Shown here: positions 17,564 through 27,462 of the stretch, piece by piece | How positions within the stretch are numbered: the first letter of the stretch is position 1 | Layout: each line of letters begins with the position of its first letter | Origin: Pirellulaceae bacterium | Lineage (GTDB): Bacteria > Planctomycetota > Planctomycetia > Pirellulales > Pirellulaceae | Assembly (NCBI GenBank): GCA_020852965.1 | Contig: JADYZV010000080.1 | Location: forward strand, 1 to 64,000 | Reading direction: 5' to 3' | Length of the DNA: 64,000 nucleotides | Notes under the pieces: generated by a model | Told to the model about the DNA's origin: nothing | Databases searched by the model: none | Seen by the model: the letters and a program-made list of their open reading frames with translations, nothing else | Position numbers and translations under genes: made by a program

Positions 17564-17567
17564 GGCG

Positions 17568-20500
17568 TTACCTCACCTTCGGCTCCGGCTCTTGGCCCGT
17601 TGAACCGAGCAACCCACGAACCAATCCGTATTTGTTGCGTGAAGTCAGGATCGCGTTGCTGACGATATTGAATTCGATGAATGGAACGGTAGGTGGCAAC
17701 CCCGTCGTTGTGCGTCCGCGTCCCGAAGTGCGGATGACCACTGGGGCGATATGGTACAAATGATCTACAAAATCGGGTTCCCATTGTACGCCTCCCTTCG
17801 ACAAAATATCCAGCGCTCCTTCGTGGATCACAATCAAATCGAACTTGCGATCAGCCGCGTCGCGTTCGAGTACCACTGGGTTCGATCCGTCGTTTGCCAA
17901 CATATTGAACGACGCCGCCTCGGCACCAACTTGCGATCCACAATATCTAATTCCTTCCTCGACGCCTCCTTGCAAATTCTTGCAAATCACATCATAGGCC
18001 TGCTGGAAGACTGGCTTGTAATGTCCCGACGGCAGCACGGCCGGTGTTGGCGTTGAGTTAACCGTATTATTAGTCGTGCAGTGGCTATCATTCTGTTTGA
18101 AAGTAAACACCGGAAAGATGCCCGCCTTTTGATGGGCAGCCAAGTCTTTTGCAAACTCGGTATTCGTATCGCCACCTTCGTCTTTGGAGAACAGTAGGCT
18201 GGCGGCCAAGCGTTCGTCCACGACCGCCACGTTAGCAAGGCAGGATTCGAGTATCGAGTAGATGAAAAAAGCAAAGCCGAATTCGCTTTGGGGAGGCGAA
18301 CTGAGCAACCGAAACAACTCTGGCGTCTGGCCGCCAAACTGCTGATAGAAACGAACCGAATCGCGGAAATTCGTTGCCTTTTCTGACTTTTCTCCAATGT
18401 CACCAAAGCACTTGCCATGATTGTCGAACATCAGCATCCGGCTTCGATCCTGGTCCGTACCGTACTTCCACTTGATCGATCGCTCAACGGGCGACTTGTG
18501 AACACACTGGCCCTGTTGTCTGCCGTCAGCGGACGTTGCGAAAATGATCGTATTCACCAGATCGCCAGACAACTTGCTGTCGTTGAAGCGATCGACTGAA
18601 TTCTGCCATGCCTCTTTGACCTGCTTCGTTTCCCTGTCGATACCGACACACAGGAGCCAAGGCAACAACTTGCGATTCCCGTCTTTGGATTGCTCGTGCT
18701 TTTTCCAGCCAGCCAACCAAGTTTGGTAACACGTCAGTACTAACTGCTCGTCAAGCGCAAGCTTTTTCGCCGGCTGGGATCTGTCGCTTGCAGGCGTCTG
18801 TGCCTCGGATGAGTGTTCTGCTAGCATTTGTCGAATAAACGAGTCAAAGTCCATGTCAGCAACGTGAACTACTCGACGGTTAGCAATCCAATTTTCAAGA
18901 TTTGCACCGTCTCCATTAATCTTGCCGAGCACCAGTATGCGGTAAGGAAGTTGGCGTTGCTGGTCATGGCTCTCCAATACCTCTGCCAACTCACCTGCCT
19001 TCGCAGCATCGACCACCAGAATGTGGCAGTTCTGTGTCAAAAAGAAATCCGGCGTCCCGCTGCGTACGATGCTTCCAAAACCTAGTGTCGCGGCGGTCGT
19101 AGCGTCTTCACTCTCGCTAACCAATCCAAGCAGGACTGGCTGCTCAAGGTCAAACTGATATGATAACACCTCACTGTCGGTCGTTTTCGGAACTTTAAGC
19201 GCCTCCTTTGGATCTACGCGGTCGGCGCGCAAGCTTGCTGCGCAAAGCTTCATTTCCTGAATGCCCAAGCTCGTCGTTTCCGTTTTTCCTTGTCCGACGA
19301 CCAAATCGGTTCCGAGAATTGTCTCAATTTTTCCACGAAAGTCGTCGCTGCCAACTTTCTGCTTGCTGTAGTTGTCGGAGATGGAAATGTTGAAGCGTTT
19401 ACAATCTGAAGCGTTGGTGCCCGAGGATGGTTTGTAACTTTCAACTCTGATCGTAATCTCGTAGTGCTGTTTCGCGTTTTGGTACTTGATGCTGTTACGA
19501 ATGATATTTTCTAGCAGCGAGTAAAAAGCATGAACCGCGATCGTTCCCCCCGGCAAACCGACGAGAAAATCGTAGGCTTCAATCCTCCGTGAAGTCGCAT
19601 CATTGCCTTTTTTTTGGAATTCCCATTCATGGGTCAACGGTGGACCATCGCCCGTCTTTGGGGTGCCCTTGGCCCAAACACTCATAAACGTGGCGGAAAC
19701 GTCGTCGTTAGAGGCTCCTGGCAGTTCGACCACAAACCTCATCTTGTCGCGTGGGACACCGAGATCGGCGACGAAGGTGTCGATAAAGGCGGTCTGTTCG
19801 AGGAAACTATCCAGCAAGTCGCTAATGAAGAAGACCGGTTCAGGTTGATCGTGCGTCTCCGTGACAGCTCTCGCGATGAAATCAAACCTCCCCTGCAAAT
19901 ACTGATGGAACCGTTTCAACGGCCACAGGTCAGGCTCGTTCCGAAGTCGATCAATCTCCGTTTCTAGCCCTGATTCCCAATTCACCAGCGGCTGATAGGG
20001 TGAGTCGTACCAATTGTGGGTTGTGAGTGCTTTTCTCGCTTTTTCGAATCCTTGAAGTTCGCGAATGAGTCCGTCTCTCGCACCTTTCAGTTGGTTGGAA
20101 TCTGGAAACAGTTTCTCCGCGAACAATGGATTGCTAATGACGTGACTGCCGGTCACGTGGGAGAAGTTGCGCGCAAAGATGGCGGCTTTACGCGCTCGAA
20201 TGGAATGCTCTTCAATTTTGGTTTGCAAGAACTGCGAGACTCCTTGATCATCAAATCGTTGATAGACATTCAAGTAGAAATCATGTATCTCACGGATGTC
20301 ACGACATACGCCTGCAGGTAAAACCTTGTCGCAGAAGATCATTAAGTTCCCAGTTACATCTTTTGACTTTATGTAGTTCGACCCAGGAATCAGGTGCCAG
20401 GCGGCGACATCTGATAGAGCGACTTCTGAAGGTTCCTTGATTTTCGCTATCCTCTCTTTCAGGAAAGCTGGCAACACCGCCACACATGATGAATCGGCGA

Positions 20501-22169
20501 AGTCGTTCGTATTGCCAATAAAGCAAACCTCTTCAGAGAGCCATTTACTTTTCGTGGCATTGAGCCTGTCGCTTTTGAATGAGAATGCAAATAGCATATC
20601 AATGTACAACGCGAGTACGGAGAGCCTGAGCAGTGTTGGCATCTCGGTTGAATTGATGTCCTCTCCAAACACAGCTAGAATTGACTTTGCATTTCCGAGG
20701 AGGTCTTTGCGGTCATCGATACCAGCGATAAGAACCAGAAGATTCCGTTCGTTATTCTGTGTTTTGGCACTCGTCTCATTCTCAGCACCAAAAATCTCAA
20801 ACTCTCGAGTTCTTTCACCAAAATCGCTCTCACATTCAAATCCGTTTTTGTATGGGAGCACGGCGATGGTCAATGAACCAACTTCGGTCTTAAGATTTTC
20901 ACCTGTCAAAGCGGAAAAAAGTGAAGGAACAACATCAGCCGATTGCCACGATCGATCACCTCCGTCCTCCGGAAAATTGGGAAGGTAAAAAAAATTTCGA
21001 TAGCAGCTCACGGTCCATTCGTCTTGCTTAAGTATGAAATCTAATTGTCTAGTGCTTGGCGACTCATCAAAATTGCTGATCCAGGCGGCTGGATCTTGGG
21101 CACCGAAAACTCCGTTTGCCACAATGCGAATTGCGCCCACCTCTTCTTTCAATAAACTCAAATAGTTGCTCTGAATGGACGGATGGAAGATGCAAGAATT
21201 TGTCGCATCAATGCTTGAACGTTGCGAGGCAAGGCAAATGGTAGCTCCGATTTGCTTACACGCTTCTATCAGATGGTCGCGAGTTGCTTGCAGCAGTTTT
21301 GAATGGTCCTGCCTCGAAAGGTCCTGCATTGAAGCGATGTGTTCTAGCGAGGAAGCCGATGGAGTCACGCCAAGCCCCAAAGTCCCCGTCCCCGTGCAAA
21401 AACGATAGGAAGTATCGTCAGGTGGGGTCTCGGTTTTACAAAACGTAAACAGATGGAACTCGCGGGTTTCGATTCCGCGCAATGCGTAGTTAGGCGGCTC
21501 CGACAAACCCTGTGACGTAGTATTCGCACTGACCGTCCGGTGACGAATTAGTTCGAGTCCAGTCTTGTGTGCACCTTCGACTAACTCAAGTGAAGAGAAA
21601 AATGAGTAAGCTGGGTCCGCATGCCCATCTTCTTCCGCCGGTGCCTGTTCTTTTTGCCATTCAAACGTCGTTCTGAGAATTCGGTTGGACCAATATCTTT
21701 GGTACTGCAAATCTCCAATTAGCAATAGGCCTCCCGTTGATAGCCACTGAGTCGCCAAACGGATGATTTCAGCGACGACGTCTGATGGGGTCAAAGGTGA
21801 GGTAGGTACACGATTTTTGTAGCGACTGATTTGAAACTGTTGTCGCAATTCATGAAAAACTGCTGAAAATAACAAAATGTCAAATTTTGAATCGCTCCGA
21901 TATTGGAAGAAGTCTTTGGTGATGAAATTGAAGTTACGACCACTGGAGTAGTGGCGACTGTACTGAACATTCTTGTCCAGTACTGTTATGTTGAGAGTAT
22001 CGGGGAGTTTACCGTTGCGGACCAAAAAGTCCCAATACGGACCGCATCCGCACCCGACGTCGAGAATTGTCGCGCATGATTTTCGTGAAATTTCTTTTTC
22101 AATTGACGCAGTAACCAAGTCAACGCCTGAGGAATTCAAGCCCGAAAGGTAGTTTCGCGTTCTTTCCAT
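17568..22169 (-). CDS. Methyltransferase - histidine kinase fusion protein
   Basis: 1533 residues from MERTRNYL, whose ATG follows the stop of the binding-protein gene by one base. Residues 36-200 form a class I methyltransferase: ILDVGCGCGPYW binds S-adenosylmethionine, then VLDKN, then FDILLFSAVFHEL and GGLLLIGD. A kinase part follows with the phospho-acceptor helix FARNFSHVTGSH (His about 671), an N-box LLENIIRNSIKY (about 885-896), a divergent D-box ISDNYSKQ and a weak G-box TTSLGIQEM. The last 500 residues are unlike known modules; they contain NVAVVDERL and KFDLIVIHEGALD, which may be a receiver-like or effector domain. No membrane helix is seen, so it is cytosolic and would depend on the binding protein or importer for its signal. 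Confidence 0.72.
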   Translation of the reverse strand: MERTRNYLSGLNSSGVDLVTASIEKEISRKSCATILDVGCGCGPYWDFLVRNGKLPDTLNITVLDKNVQYSRHYSSGRNFNFITKDFFQYRSDSKFDILLFSAVFHELRQQFQISRYKNRVPTSPLTPSDVVAEIIRLATQWLSTGGLLLIGDLQYQRYWSNRILRTTFEWQKEQAPAEEDGHADPAYSFFSSLELVEGAHKTGLELIRHRTVSANTTSQGLSEPPNYALRGIETREFHLFTFCKTETPPDDTSYRFCTGTGTLGLGVTPSASSLEHIASMQDLSRQDHSKLLQATRDHLIEACKQIGATICLASQRSSIDATNSCIFHPSIQSNYLSLLKEEVGAIRIVANGVFGAQDPAAWISNFDESPSTRQLDFILKQDEWTVSCYRNFFYLPNFPEDGGDRSWQSADVVPSLFSALTGENLKTEVGSLTIAVLPYKNGFECESDFGERTREFEIFGAENETSAKTQNNERNLLVLIAGIDDRKDLLGNAKSILAVFGEDINSTEMPTLLRLSVLALYIDMLFAFSFKSDRLNATKSKWLSEEVCFIGNTNDFADSSCVAVLPAFLKERIAKIKEPSEVALSDVAAWHLIPGSNYIKSKDVTGNLMIFCDKVLPAGVCRDIREIHDFYLNVYQRFDDQGVSQFLQTKIEEHSIRARKAAIFARNFSHVTGSHVISNPLFAEKLFPDSNQLKGARDGLIRELQGFEKARKALTTHNWYDSPYQPLVNWESGLETEIDRLRNEPDLWPLKRFHQYLQGRFDFIARAVTETHDQPEPVFFISDLLDSFLEQTAFIDTFVADLGVPRDKMRFVVELPGASNDDVSATFMSVWAKGTPKTGDGPPLTHEWEFQKKGNDATSRRIEAYDFLVGLPGGTIAVHAFYSLLENIIRNSIKYQNAKQHYEITIRVESYKPSSGTNASDCKRFNISISDNYSKQKVGSDDFRGKIETILGTDLVVGQGKTETTSLGIQEMKLCAASLRADRVDPKEALKVPKTTDSEVLSYQFDLEQPVLLGLVSESEDATTAATLGFGSIVRSGTPDFFLTQNCHILVVDAAKAGELAEVLESHDQQRQLPYRILVLGKINGDGANLENWIANRRVVHVADMDFDSFIRQMLAEHSSEAQTPASDRSQPAKKLALDEQLVLTCYQTWLAGWKKHEQSKDGNRKLLPWLLCVGIDRETKQVKEAWQNSVDRFNDSKLSGDLVNTIIFATSADGRQQGQCVHKSPVERSIKWKYGTDQDRSRMLMFDNHGKCFGDIGEKSEKATNFRDSVRFYQQFGGQTPELFRLLSSPPQSEFGFAFFIYSILESCLANVAVVDERLAASLLFSKDEGGDTNTEFAKDLAAHQKAGIFPVFTFKQNDSHCTTNNTVNSTPTPAVLPSGHYKPVFQQAYDVICKNLQGGVEEGIRYCGSQVGAEAASFNMLANDGSNPVVLERDAADRKFDLIVIHEGALDILSKGGVQWEPDFVDHLYHIAPVVIRTSGRGRTTTGLPPTVPFIEFNIVSNAILTSRNKYGLVRGLLGSTGQEPEPKVR

Positions 22170-22170
22170 G

Positions 22171-23295
22171 CTATTTAACGTCCACACGAACGTTTTTTTC
22201 CTTCTGTCTGCGAAAAATCGCTATGGGCATTTCTACTGATCGCACTGGGGACATTTTGACGTTACCCCGAATTGTCTCTCGGTTGAGTTTCGCTAGTTGG
22301 TCTCGAATTGCTTTCCTGTCACCATCCGCACTCGAAACAATTGGGCACAAATATTCGCCTATAGAATACCCATACATATTAATCCAACTGGGTTCACGTC
22401 CAAATTTTGAACGAAACGCCTGATGGAAACCTGCGCCGGAAGCGTCGTTTGTGTCTAAAATCTCGATGTTCGAGAATATAACGCCGTTAGATTCCTCTCC
22501 AAGCGCTTCCCAGATCGCCGCGACATCAAATGCGTTGACGCCCACATAGTGCCCCTCGAACCCTAGTTCCCGACCTTGACGCACGGCGGCGATTAGTTGC
22601 GTTTCACGACCAACCACATATACAATTTCAGCGTTCGAATCAATGATCTTGGACATTCGAGATCGCAGGTCGGTGTCCTCATTTGAAAACGTCTCACTCA
22701 ATAAGACCTTTCCACCGTTAGACTCGAACGTCGATGTAAACTGCTTGGCACCTGACAGTCCATAATCGTCGTTGACAACAATGGTTGCCGCTTTCGTTGC
22801 GTTTAGCTCATTCAGTGCGTACTTTGCTATTGGCGGGCTCAAGTCATCTTGAGATGGCCAATCTAGAAACGACCATTGATTCGCTTCGCCGAATCCTACT
22901 GCGGAAACAACAGTCCCAACTAGCGGCGTTTCCTGCTCTAAAGCTATTGGCTGAAGCACTTGGCTCAACGGAGTATGTGTTGAGATGATCAAAGAAGCCT
23001 GATCTTGGGTAGCCAGCTTTAAGAAAGCGCTAATTGACGCCTCTGGTTTGCCTTTGTTGTCTTCGATTGCCAACTGGATTTTCGGTCCATCATTGGTCAT
23101 AGAGTTGTGTCTTTCGACAGCAACTGCGAGGCCATCGCGAATACTTTCGCTCCACGAAGGATAACTGCTTGTCAGGGCCAAAATCGCACCGATCTTTAGC
23201 TCTTTGACACGCTCACGCTGCGTCATCCAATAGCCAACCGAAACCACAAGAACAATCAGCAAGATTAGGGCAGCCATTTTCTTGTTCAATTTCAT
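22171..23295 (-). CDS. Membrane-anchored LIV-type substrate-binding protein
   Basis: 374 residues from the ATG at MKLNKKM (AAGGAA upstream). The signal helix ALILLIVLVVSVGYWM lacks a lipobox and a clear cleavage site, so the protein probably stays tethered. The rest matches type I periplasmic binding proteins of the Leu/Ile/Val or amide family: KIGAILALTSSYPSWSESIRDGLAVAVE, EDNKGKPEASISAFLKL, IVVNDDYGLSGAKQF and YVVGRETQLIAAVRQGRELG. Ligand is unknown. It is the first gene of the leftward operon with the kinase, and diverges across 56 bp from the regulator and importer operon. That layout suggests it both feeds the importer and reports to the kinase. Confidence 0.75.
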   Translation of the reverse strand: MKLNKKMAALILLIVLVVSVGYWMTQRERVKELKIGAILALTSSYPSWSESIRDGLAVAVERHNSMTNDGPKIQLAIEDNKGKPEASISAFLKLATQDQASLIISTHTPLSQVLQPIALEQETPLVGTVVSAVGFGEANQWSFLDWPSQDDLSPPIAKYALNELNATKAATIVVNDDYGLSGAKQFTSTFESNGGKVLLSETFSNEDTDLRSRMSKIIDSNAEIVYVVGRETQLIAAVRQGRELGFEGHYVGVNAFDVAAIWEALGEESNGVIFSNIEILDTNDASGAGFHQAFRSKFGREPSWINMYGYSIGEYLCPIVSSADGDRKAIRDQLAKLNRETIRGNVKMSPVRSVEMPIAIFRRQKEKNVRVDVK

Positions 23296-23351
23296 TGTTC
23301 CTTTTGGTCGAGCGTTGCTTAAATATGCCGAGAGGTTACAATTTTGCCACG
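23296..23351. promoter_or_regulatory. 56-bp divergent promoter region
   Basis: The gap lies between the outward-facing binding-protein gene (minus) and regulator gene (plus), so promoters of both operons must overlap here or reach into the coding ends. No obvious operator palindrome is seen. Position alone supports the call. Confidence 0.4.
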
Positions 23352-24749
23352 ATGAAGACAAGCCGGATTCTGATTTTGGATGATGACATGGCGTTCCGCA
23401 AGATGGTGCGGGATGCTTTAGGCGTGATTTTTCGAGTCGATGAAGCGGGAGATGAGACTGGGTTTAGGGCGAAGTTTGAGCCGTTCCGCTACGAGTTGTT
23501 GCTGTTGGATATGCGGCTGAGGGGCGATCGGGAGGGGATGGATGTGCTGCGGAGTGTCTATGCGGCTGATCCGCTCCAGCCGGTGATCATGCTGTCTCGC
23601 TTTGGCAATGCAGATGCGGCAATCGAAGCCGTGAACGCTGGGGCGATGATGTTTTTGCACAAGCAGGAGTTCACTCCGGCCCAGTTGATTCGGATGGCGG
23701 AAGCCGTGGTCGAACAAGGACGATTGCGGCGACAGACGCAATCGCTAAGGGATTTGGCTTGGCGCAATCATCCGGATTATCTAATCGGACAGTCGGCTGG
23801 GGTTCAGGAAGCGAGACAACGTTTACAGTCGCTGGCAATTGACTGGCAGGCGTCACCACTGGTTGTTGGCGAAATGGGGACGGGGACGACATTGTTGTCG
23901 CGGTTGCTGCATCGGTTCAGTGATCGTTCGTCGGGACCACTGGTCGAAGTCGATGCCAATCGTCTTTCCCCCGCTCCACGTTTTTCTCTGGCCGATCTGC
24001 GACAAACCGATGCCTGGAACAAGGCCTACAAAGGGACGCTGGTGGTGGATCACGTCGTTGAGCCGACTGACCGTTTGATGAACGAGGTGATCGATAATTC
24101 AAATGGGAAGATGTCACCAACAGGGGACGACAAGGAGCCGCGTGTGGTTGTGATCGCGAATGTGGCGGGGAACGCGACAGATAAAGTGCGACAGCGGAGC
24201 GACGAGTGGGCGCAGTCGAGGCGAACCATCTACTTGCCGCCGCTGCGTGATCGCCGCGAGGACGTTGCCGTTCTGACTCATCACTTTGTTCAGGAACAGC
24301 GTCAACTTCATGGCGGGCGAGTCATGTCAGTAGCGGGCGATGCGATGGAAAGACTCGAACAACACCACTGGTACGGAAATGTTCGCGAGTTGCGGAACGT
24401 GATAGAGTTCGCGACGCTGCGCTTACACGTTAACGAAGATGACTTGATTGAGAGCCGACATTTGCCAAGCACGTTGGCGAGTTCAGGCAGCGTTGGTAAC
24501 GACAGTGCATCATGGGACTATCGCTATCAAACTTCGCGTGCAGAAATCGAACTTGTGCATCAAGCGATTGTACGACGTGGGATTACGGTCAAGACACGAC
24601 TGGCAGAAGAGCTGGGGTACTCGGATCGCTTTACACTGTTGCGCCGGATACGGAAAGCGATGACGAACTATCCAAGGCTGGCGAAAGAGTTTCCTGCGGT
24701 GGCGGAAATGTTTCTTGGAGCACGGAATGCTGGAGAGCGGGCAAATTGA
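23352..24749 (+). CDS. NtrC-like regulator with receiver and degenerate AAA+ domain
   Basis: 465 residues from MKTSRILI. A normal receiver fills residues 1-120, with acidic DDD at 10-12, phospho-acceptor Asp53 in LLLLDMRL and Lys104. The AAA+ part keeps the sigma-54-activator layout (IGQSAGVQEARQRLQSLA, PPLRDRREDVAVLTHHFVQE, WYGNVRELRNVIEFA), but the nucleotide site is broken: the Walker A reads GEMGTGTT, with Thr in place of Lys; the Walker B reads LVVDHV instead of LFLDEI; and no GAFTGA loop is seen. It is thus unlikely to drive sigma-54 promoters by ATP hydrolysis. The C-terminus (SDRFTLLRRIRKAM) may bind DNA. It is first in the rightward operon, overlapping livH. Confidence 0.78.
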   Translation: MKTSRILILDDDMAFRKMVRDALGVIFRVDEAGDETGFRAKFEPFRYELLLLDMRLRGDREGMDVLRSVYAADPLQPVIMLSRFGNADAAIEAVNAGAMMFLHKQEFTPAQLIRMAEAVVEQGRLRRQTQSLRDLAWRNHPDYLIGQSAGVQEARQRLQSLAIDWQASPLVVGEMGTGTTLLSRLLHRFSDRSSGPLVEVDANRLSPAPRFSLADLRQTDAWNKAYKGTLVVDHVVEPTDRLMNEVIDNSNGKMSPTGDDKEPRVVVIANVAGNATDKVRQRSDEWAQSRRTIYLPPLRDRREDVAVLTHHFVQEQRQLHGGRVMSVAGDAMERLEQHHWYGNVRELRNVIEFATLRLHVNEDDLIESRHLPSTLASSGSVGNDSASWDYRYQTSRAEIELVHQAIVRRGITVKTRLAEELGYSDRFTLLRRIRKAMTNYPRLAKEFPAVAEMFLGARNAGERAN

Positions 24750-25624
24750 ATCTGCTGCTGCAATTGTTGGCCAATGGTATTGTTAACGGTGCGATGTTCG
24801 CGTTGCTGGCGATCGGTTTCGGGCTGGTTTATCGCAGTTTACGCGTTTTTCATGTCGCTTATGGTGCGTGTTTCGTGTTGTCAGCATTCGTTTATTACTT
24901 GTTGGTCACGTGCGGTGGGTGGCCGTGGTGGCTGGCAGGGCTTGGCTCAATTGCGACGAGCGCGGCTATCGGCACGCTGATGGAGGCGGGGTTTTATTGG
25001 CCTTTCTACCGCCGGCGAATTTCGAGCGAAGCGGTGTTGGTGGCTTCGCTTGGCTTGGCCATCATGCTGGAAAATGTGATGGCGTTGCTTTTTGGAAACG
25101 AAGTTGCAGCGATCCCCAGAGGGCTGTCGCAGTCGGTGACACTGGGGCCGGTGCGGCTGACGATGATTCAAATCGCTCAGTTTGCCATTTGTACATCTGT
25201 TGCGAGTGCTGTTTTTCTGTTGCTGCGGTTGCCAAGCTTCAAAATTGTATTGGGGATGGGAGAAAACACCGAACTGGTGCAAACGCTCGGGCATTCACTG
25301 CCTCGCTACCGAATGCTGGTGTTGGGATTGGCCAGCGGCATAGCCGCCGTACCTGCATGTCTGGTGATGACGGATGTGGGAATGGATGTTCATGCCGGAA
25401 TGAGTTACTTGTTGATCGCTGCCGTGGCCGTATTAGCGGGTGGCGTGGCCCGGGCACCGGGCTGGTTGCTGGGGGCGTATTTAGTTGCGGTCTTGCAGAG
25501 TGTGGTGATCTGGAAGTTCTCGGCGAAATGGACGGGCCTCGTGGCCTTTGCACTACTGTTGGCGATTTTGCTGTTTCGTCGCGAGGGTTTAGTAGGCCTA
25601 CACAAGCGCAAGGAGGAGGGATGA
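24746..25624 (+). CDS. livH: LivH-type branched-chain amino acid ABC permease
   Basis: 292 residues, the usual LivH size. Starts at TTG with GGAGAG eight bases before it, overlapping the regulator stop as TTGA. It has about eight membrane helices and the expected opening (LLQLLANGIVNGAMFALLAIGFGLVY) and the YRMLVLGLASGIAAVPACLV segment. LivH and LivM form the translocation pore for branched-chain amino acids, amides or urea in this family. Specificity is not evident from sequence. Translational overlap with regulator, livM and livG shows one operon. Confidence 0.85.
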   Translation: MNLLLQLLANGIVNGAMFALLAIGFGLVYRSLRVFHVAYGACFVLSAFVYYLLVTCGGWPWWLAGLGSIATSAAIGTLMEAGFYWPFYRRRISSEAVLVASLGLAIMLENVMALLFGNEVAAIPRGLSQSVTLGPVRLTMIQIAQFAICTSVASAVFLLLRLPSFKIVLGMGENTELVQTLGHSLPRYRMLVLGLASGIAAVPACLVMTDVGMDVHAGMSYLLIAAVAVLAGGVARAPGWLLGAYLVAVLQSVVIWKFSAKWTGLVAFALLLAILLFRREGLVGLHKRKEEG

Positions 25625-26673
25625 GCCTCATCGAACCAAGCAAGGAACTGCCGCCCCAAGCCGTTAGACACTCCGCGCAATCTCCGGACGACCCTGTCCC
25701 AGCTTGGATGCTGTGGGGATTGTTGTTACTGCTCATTGTTCTGTTGTACGCATGGCGTCCAACGTACGTTTCGCATTTGTTGGTGATGTTCGGTATCTAT
25801 TTACTACTGTCGACGTCGCTAAATTTGGTGACGGGATTCGGTGGACTGATGTCGTTTTCCCATGCGGCTTTTTACGGAATTGGAGCTTATGCGTATGCAG
25901 TCGCACGCTTGCAGGCTGGGCCTTCGGGAGATCAAGCCGAGTCGATTATTTGGGCTGCGGGATGGCCATTTGTTCCGGCAATATTATTTGCTATGGCAGT
26001 GGGCGCGTTGTTTGGTTGGCTGGTGTCGTTGGTGACGCTAAGATTCCGTGGTGACTATTTCGTGTTTGCCACGCTGGGTATTCAGATGATCATTTTCTCT
26101 GTGCTTTACAACTGGGTGGAACTGGTTCGCGGGCCATACGGGCTATACGGTATTCCTCGTCCGGACTTGTTCGGGTGGAGCCTGCGCGATTCATGGCAGT
26201 ATTTGCTGATGCTAGTGCCTGTGGTGACTACGGTGGTTGGCGCATTGTGGATCGTGTATCGCTCTGAATTCGGATTGAAGCTCAAGGCGATGAGGGAAGA
26301 CGAAAGGGCCGCCATGTCGACGGGAATTGCGACAAACCGGATGGCGGGCTTGGCGATGACTATTGCAGCGGGGGTGGCCGCGCTGGCGGGTGCAAGCTAC
26401 GCCAGCTATGTCACCTACATTGACCCGACGTCGTTCTCGCTGTCTGAAAGTATATTTCTGGTGGCATTATTGATGTTAGGTGGAGCTGGAAACCTTACTG
26501 GACCGGTGGTGGGAACGTTGATCATGGTGGCGCTTCCAGAGGCAATGAGGTTTGTCGGACTGCCGGATGCCGTGGCAGCCAATGTCCGCGAGATCATTTA
26601 CGGCGGGCTGTTGGCGGGATTGATGTTCTGGCGTCCGCAGGGTATTGCCGGAGAAAGGTTTGTAGGCACATGA
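25621..26673 (+). CDS. livM: LivM-type branched-chain amino acid ABC permease
   Basis: 350 residues from the ATG at 25621, with AAGGAGGAGG directly upstream; the ATG overlaps the livH stop. About ten membrane helices. Family strings include STSLNLVTGFGGLMSFSHAAFYGIGAY, GDYFVFATLGIQMI and the EAA-like loop GLKLKAMREDERAAMSTGI that contacts the ATPases. It is the second pore subunit. The longer open frame upstream of 25621 is out-of-frame shadow of livH. Confidence 0.86.
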   Translation: MSLIEPSKELPPQAVRHSAQSPDDPVPAWMLWGLLLLLIVLLYAWRPTYVSHLLVMFGIYLLLSTSLNLVTGFGGLMSFSHAAFYGIGAYAYAVARLQAGPSGDQAESIIWAAGWPFVPAILFAMAVGALFGWLVSLVTLRFRGDYFVFATLGIQMIIFSVLYNWVELVRGPYGLYGIPRPDLFGWSLRDSWQYLLMLVPVVTTVVGALWIVYRSEFGLKLKAMREDERAAMSTGIATNRMAGLAMTIAAGVAALAGASYASYVTYIDPTSFSLSESIFLVALLMLGGAGNLTGPVVGTLIMVALPEAMRFVGLPDAVAANVREIIYGGLLAGLMFWRPQGIAGERFVGT

Positions 26674-27458
26674 TCAATTCAATATCACCTTTAGACGCCG
26701 ACAATTCAGGAATACTGGTTTTTAAAGATTTGCATAAGCGTTTTGGCGACATTGCGGTATTGAAGGGTGTATCGGGAAAGCTGGTTCCCGGTCAAATCTC
26801 TGCTTTTGTCGGCCCGAACGGTGCAGGTAAAACGACGCTGTTTCAGTTGCTGACGGGGGAATTGAAGCCTGACCGTGGAAGTGCCACTTTGAATGGTCAA
26901 AATATCTTAGGCAGTAGCCCCTACCGTTTGGCGGGTCGGGGGATTGGCAAGTTGTTTCAAGATGTTCGAGCTTTCCCAAATCTGAGCATCCTGGATAATG
27001 TGATTGTTGCCATCGTGGCTCGACAGTCGTACCGCGACAAGCCATTCGATTTTGGCCTCGTCAGGAACGGCCGCAGTCAAGTTCTGGCCAAGAAAGCAAG
27101 GGAGTATTTGTCACGCGTCGGCTTTGACGCGAATGAGGAAGCGCTTGCGAAGAATTTATCGTGGGGCAATCAGAAGTTGTTAGCGTTAGCTAGACTGCTG
27201 GCTGGAGAGTTTCGATGCGTGTTTCTGGACGAGCCGATCGCGGGAATATCCACGTTGATGGCCAATCGGATGGTGCCGTTGATCCGTGAGTTAGCAGAGG
27301 CGGGTGTAGCCGTTGCGTTGATCGAACATGAGATAACTTTCGTTGAATCGCTTGCTAATGATGTTATTGTGATGAACGAAGGTGTAGTGATTGATAGCGG
27401 TAGCGCCAGTGAAGTGCTGAGCCATGCGGAGACGAGGGAAATATGTTTGGGGTTATAG
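26670..27458 (+). CDS. livG: LivG-type ABC transporter ATPase
   Basis: 262 residues. Walker A GPNGAGKTT, signature LSWGNQKLLALARLL (a variant of LSYGQQR), Walker B CVFLDEPIAG and the switch His in ALIEHE are all present, so the enzyme should hydrolyse ATP. The LivG-type insertion between Walker A and signature (DVRAFPNLSILDNVIVA) is present. ATGA overlap with livM. It pairs with LivF to power the importer. Confidence 0.85.
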   Translation: MINSISPLDADNSGILVFKDLHKRFGDIAVLKGVSGKLVPGQISAFVGPNGAGKTTLFQLLTGELKPDRGSATLNGQNILGSSPYRLAGRGIGKLFQDVRAFPNLSILDNVIVAIVARQSYRDKPFDFGLVRNGRSQVLAKKAREYLSRVGFDANEEALAKNLSWGNQKLLALARLLAGEFRCVFLDEPIAGISTLMANRMVPLIRELAEAGVAVALIEHEITFVESLANDVIVMNEGVVIDSGSASEVLSHAETREICLGL

Positions 27459-27462
27459 CTCA

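Noticed and set aside
24868-25620. Long N-terminal extension of the LivM frame
   Set aside because: It overlaps livH in another frame and lacks protein character; the ATG at 25621 has an excellent ribosome site.
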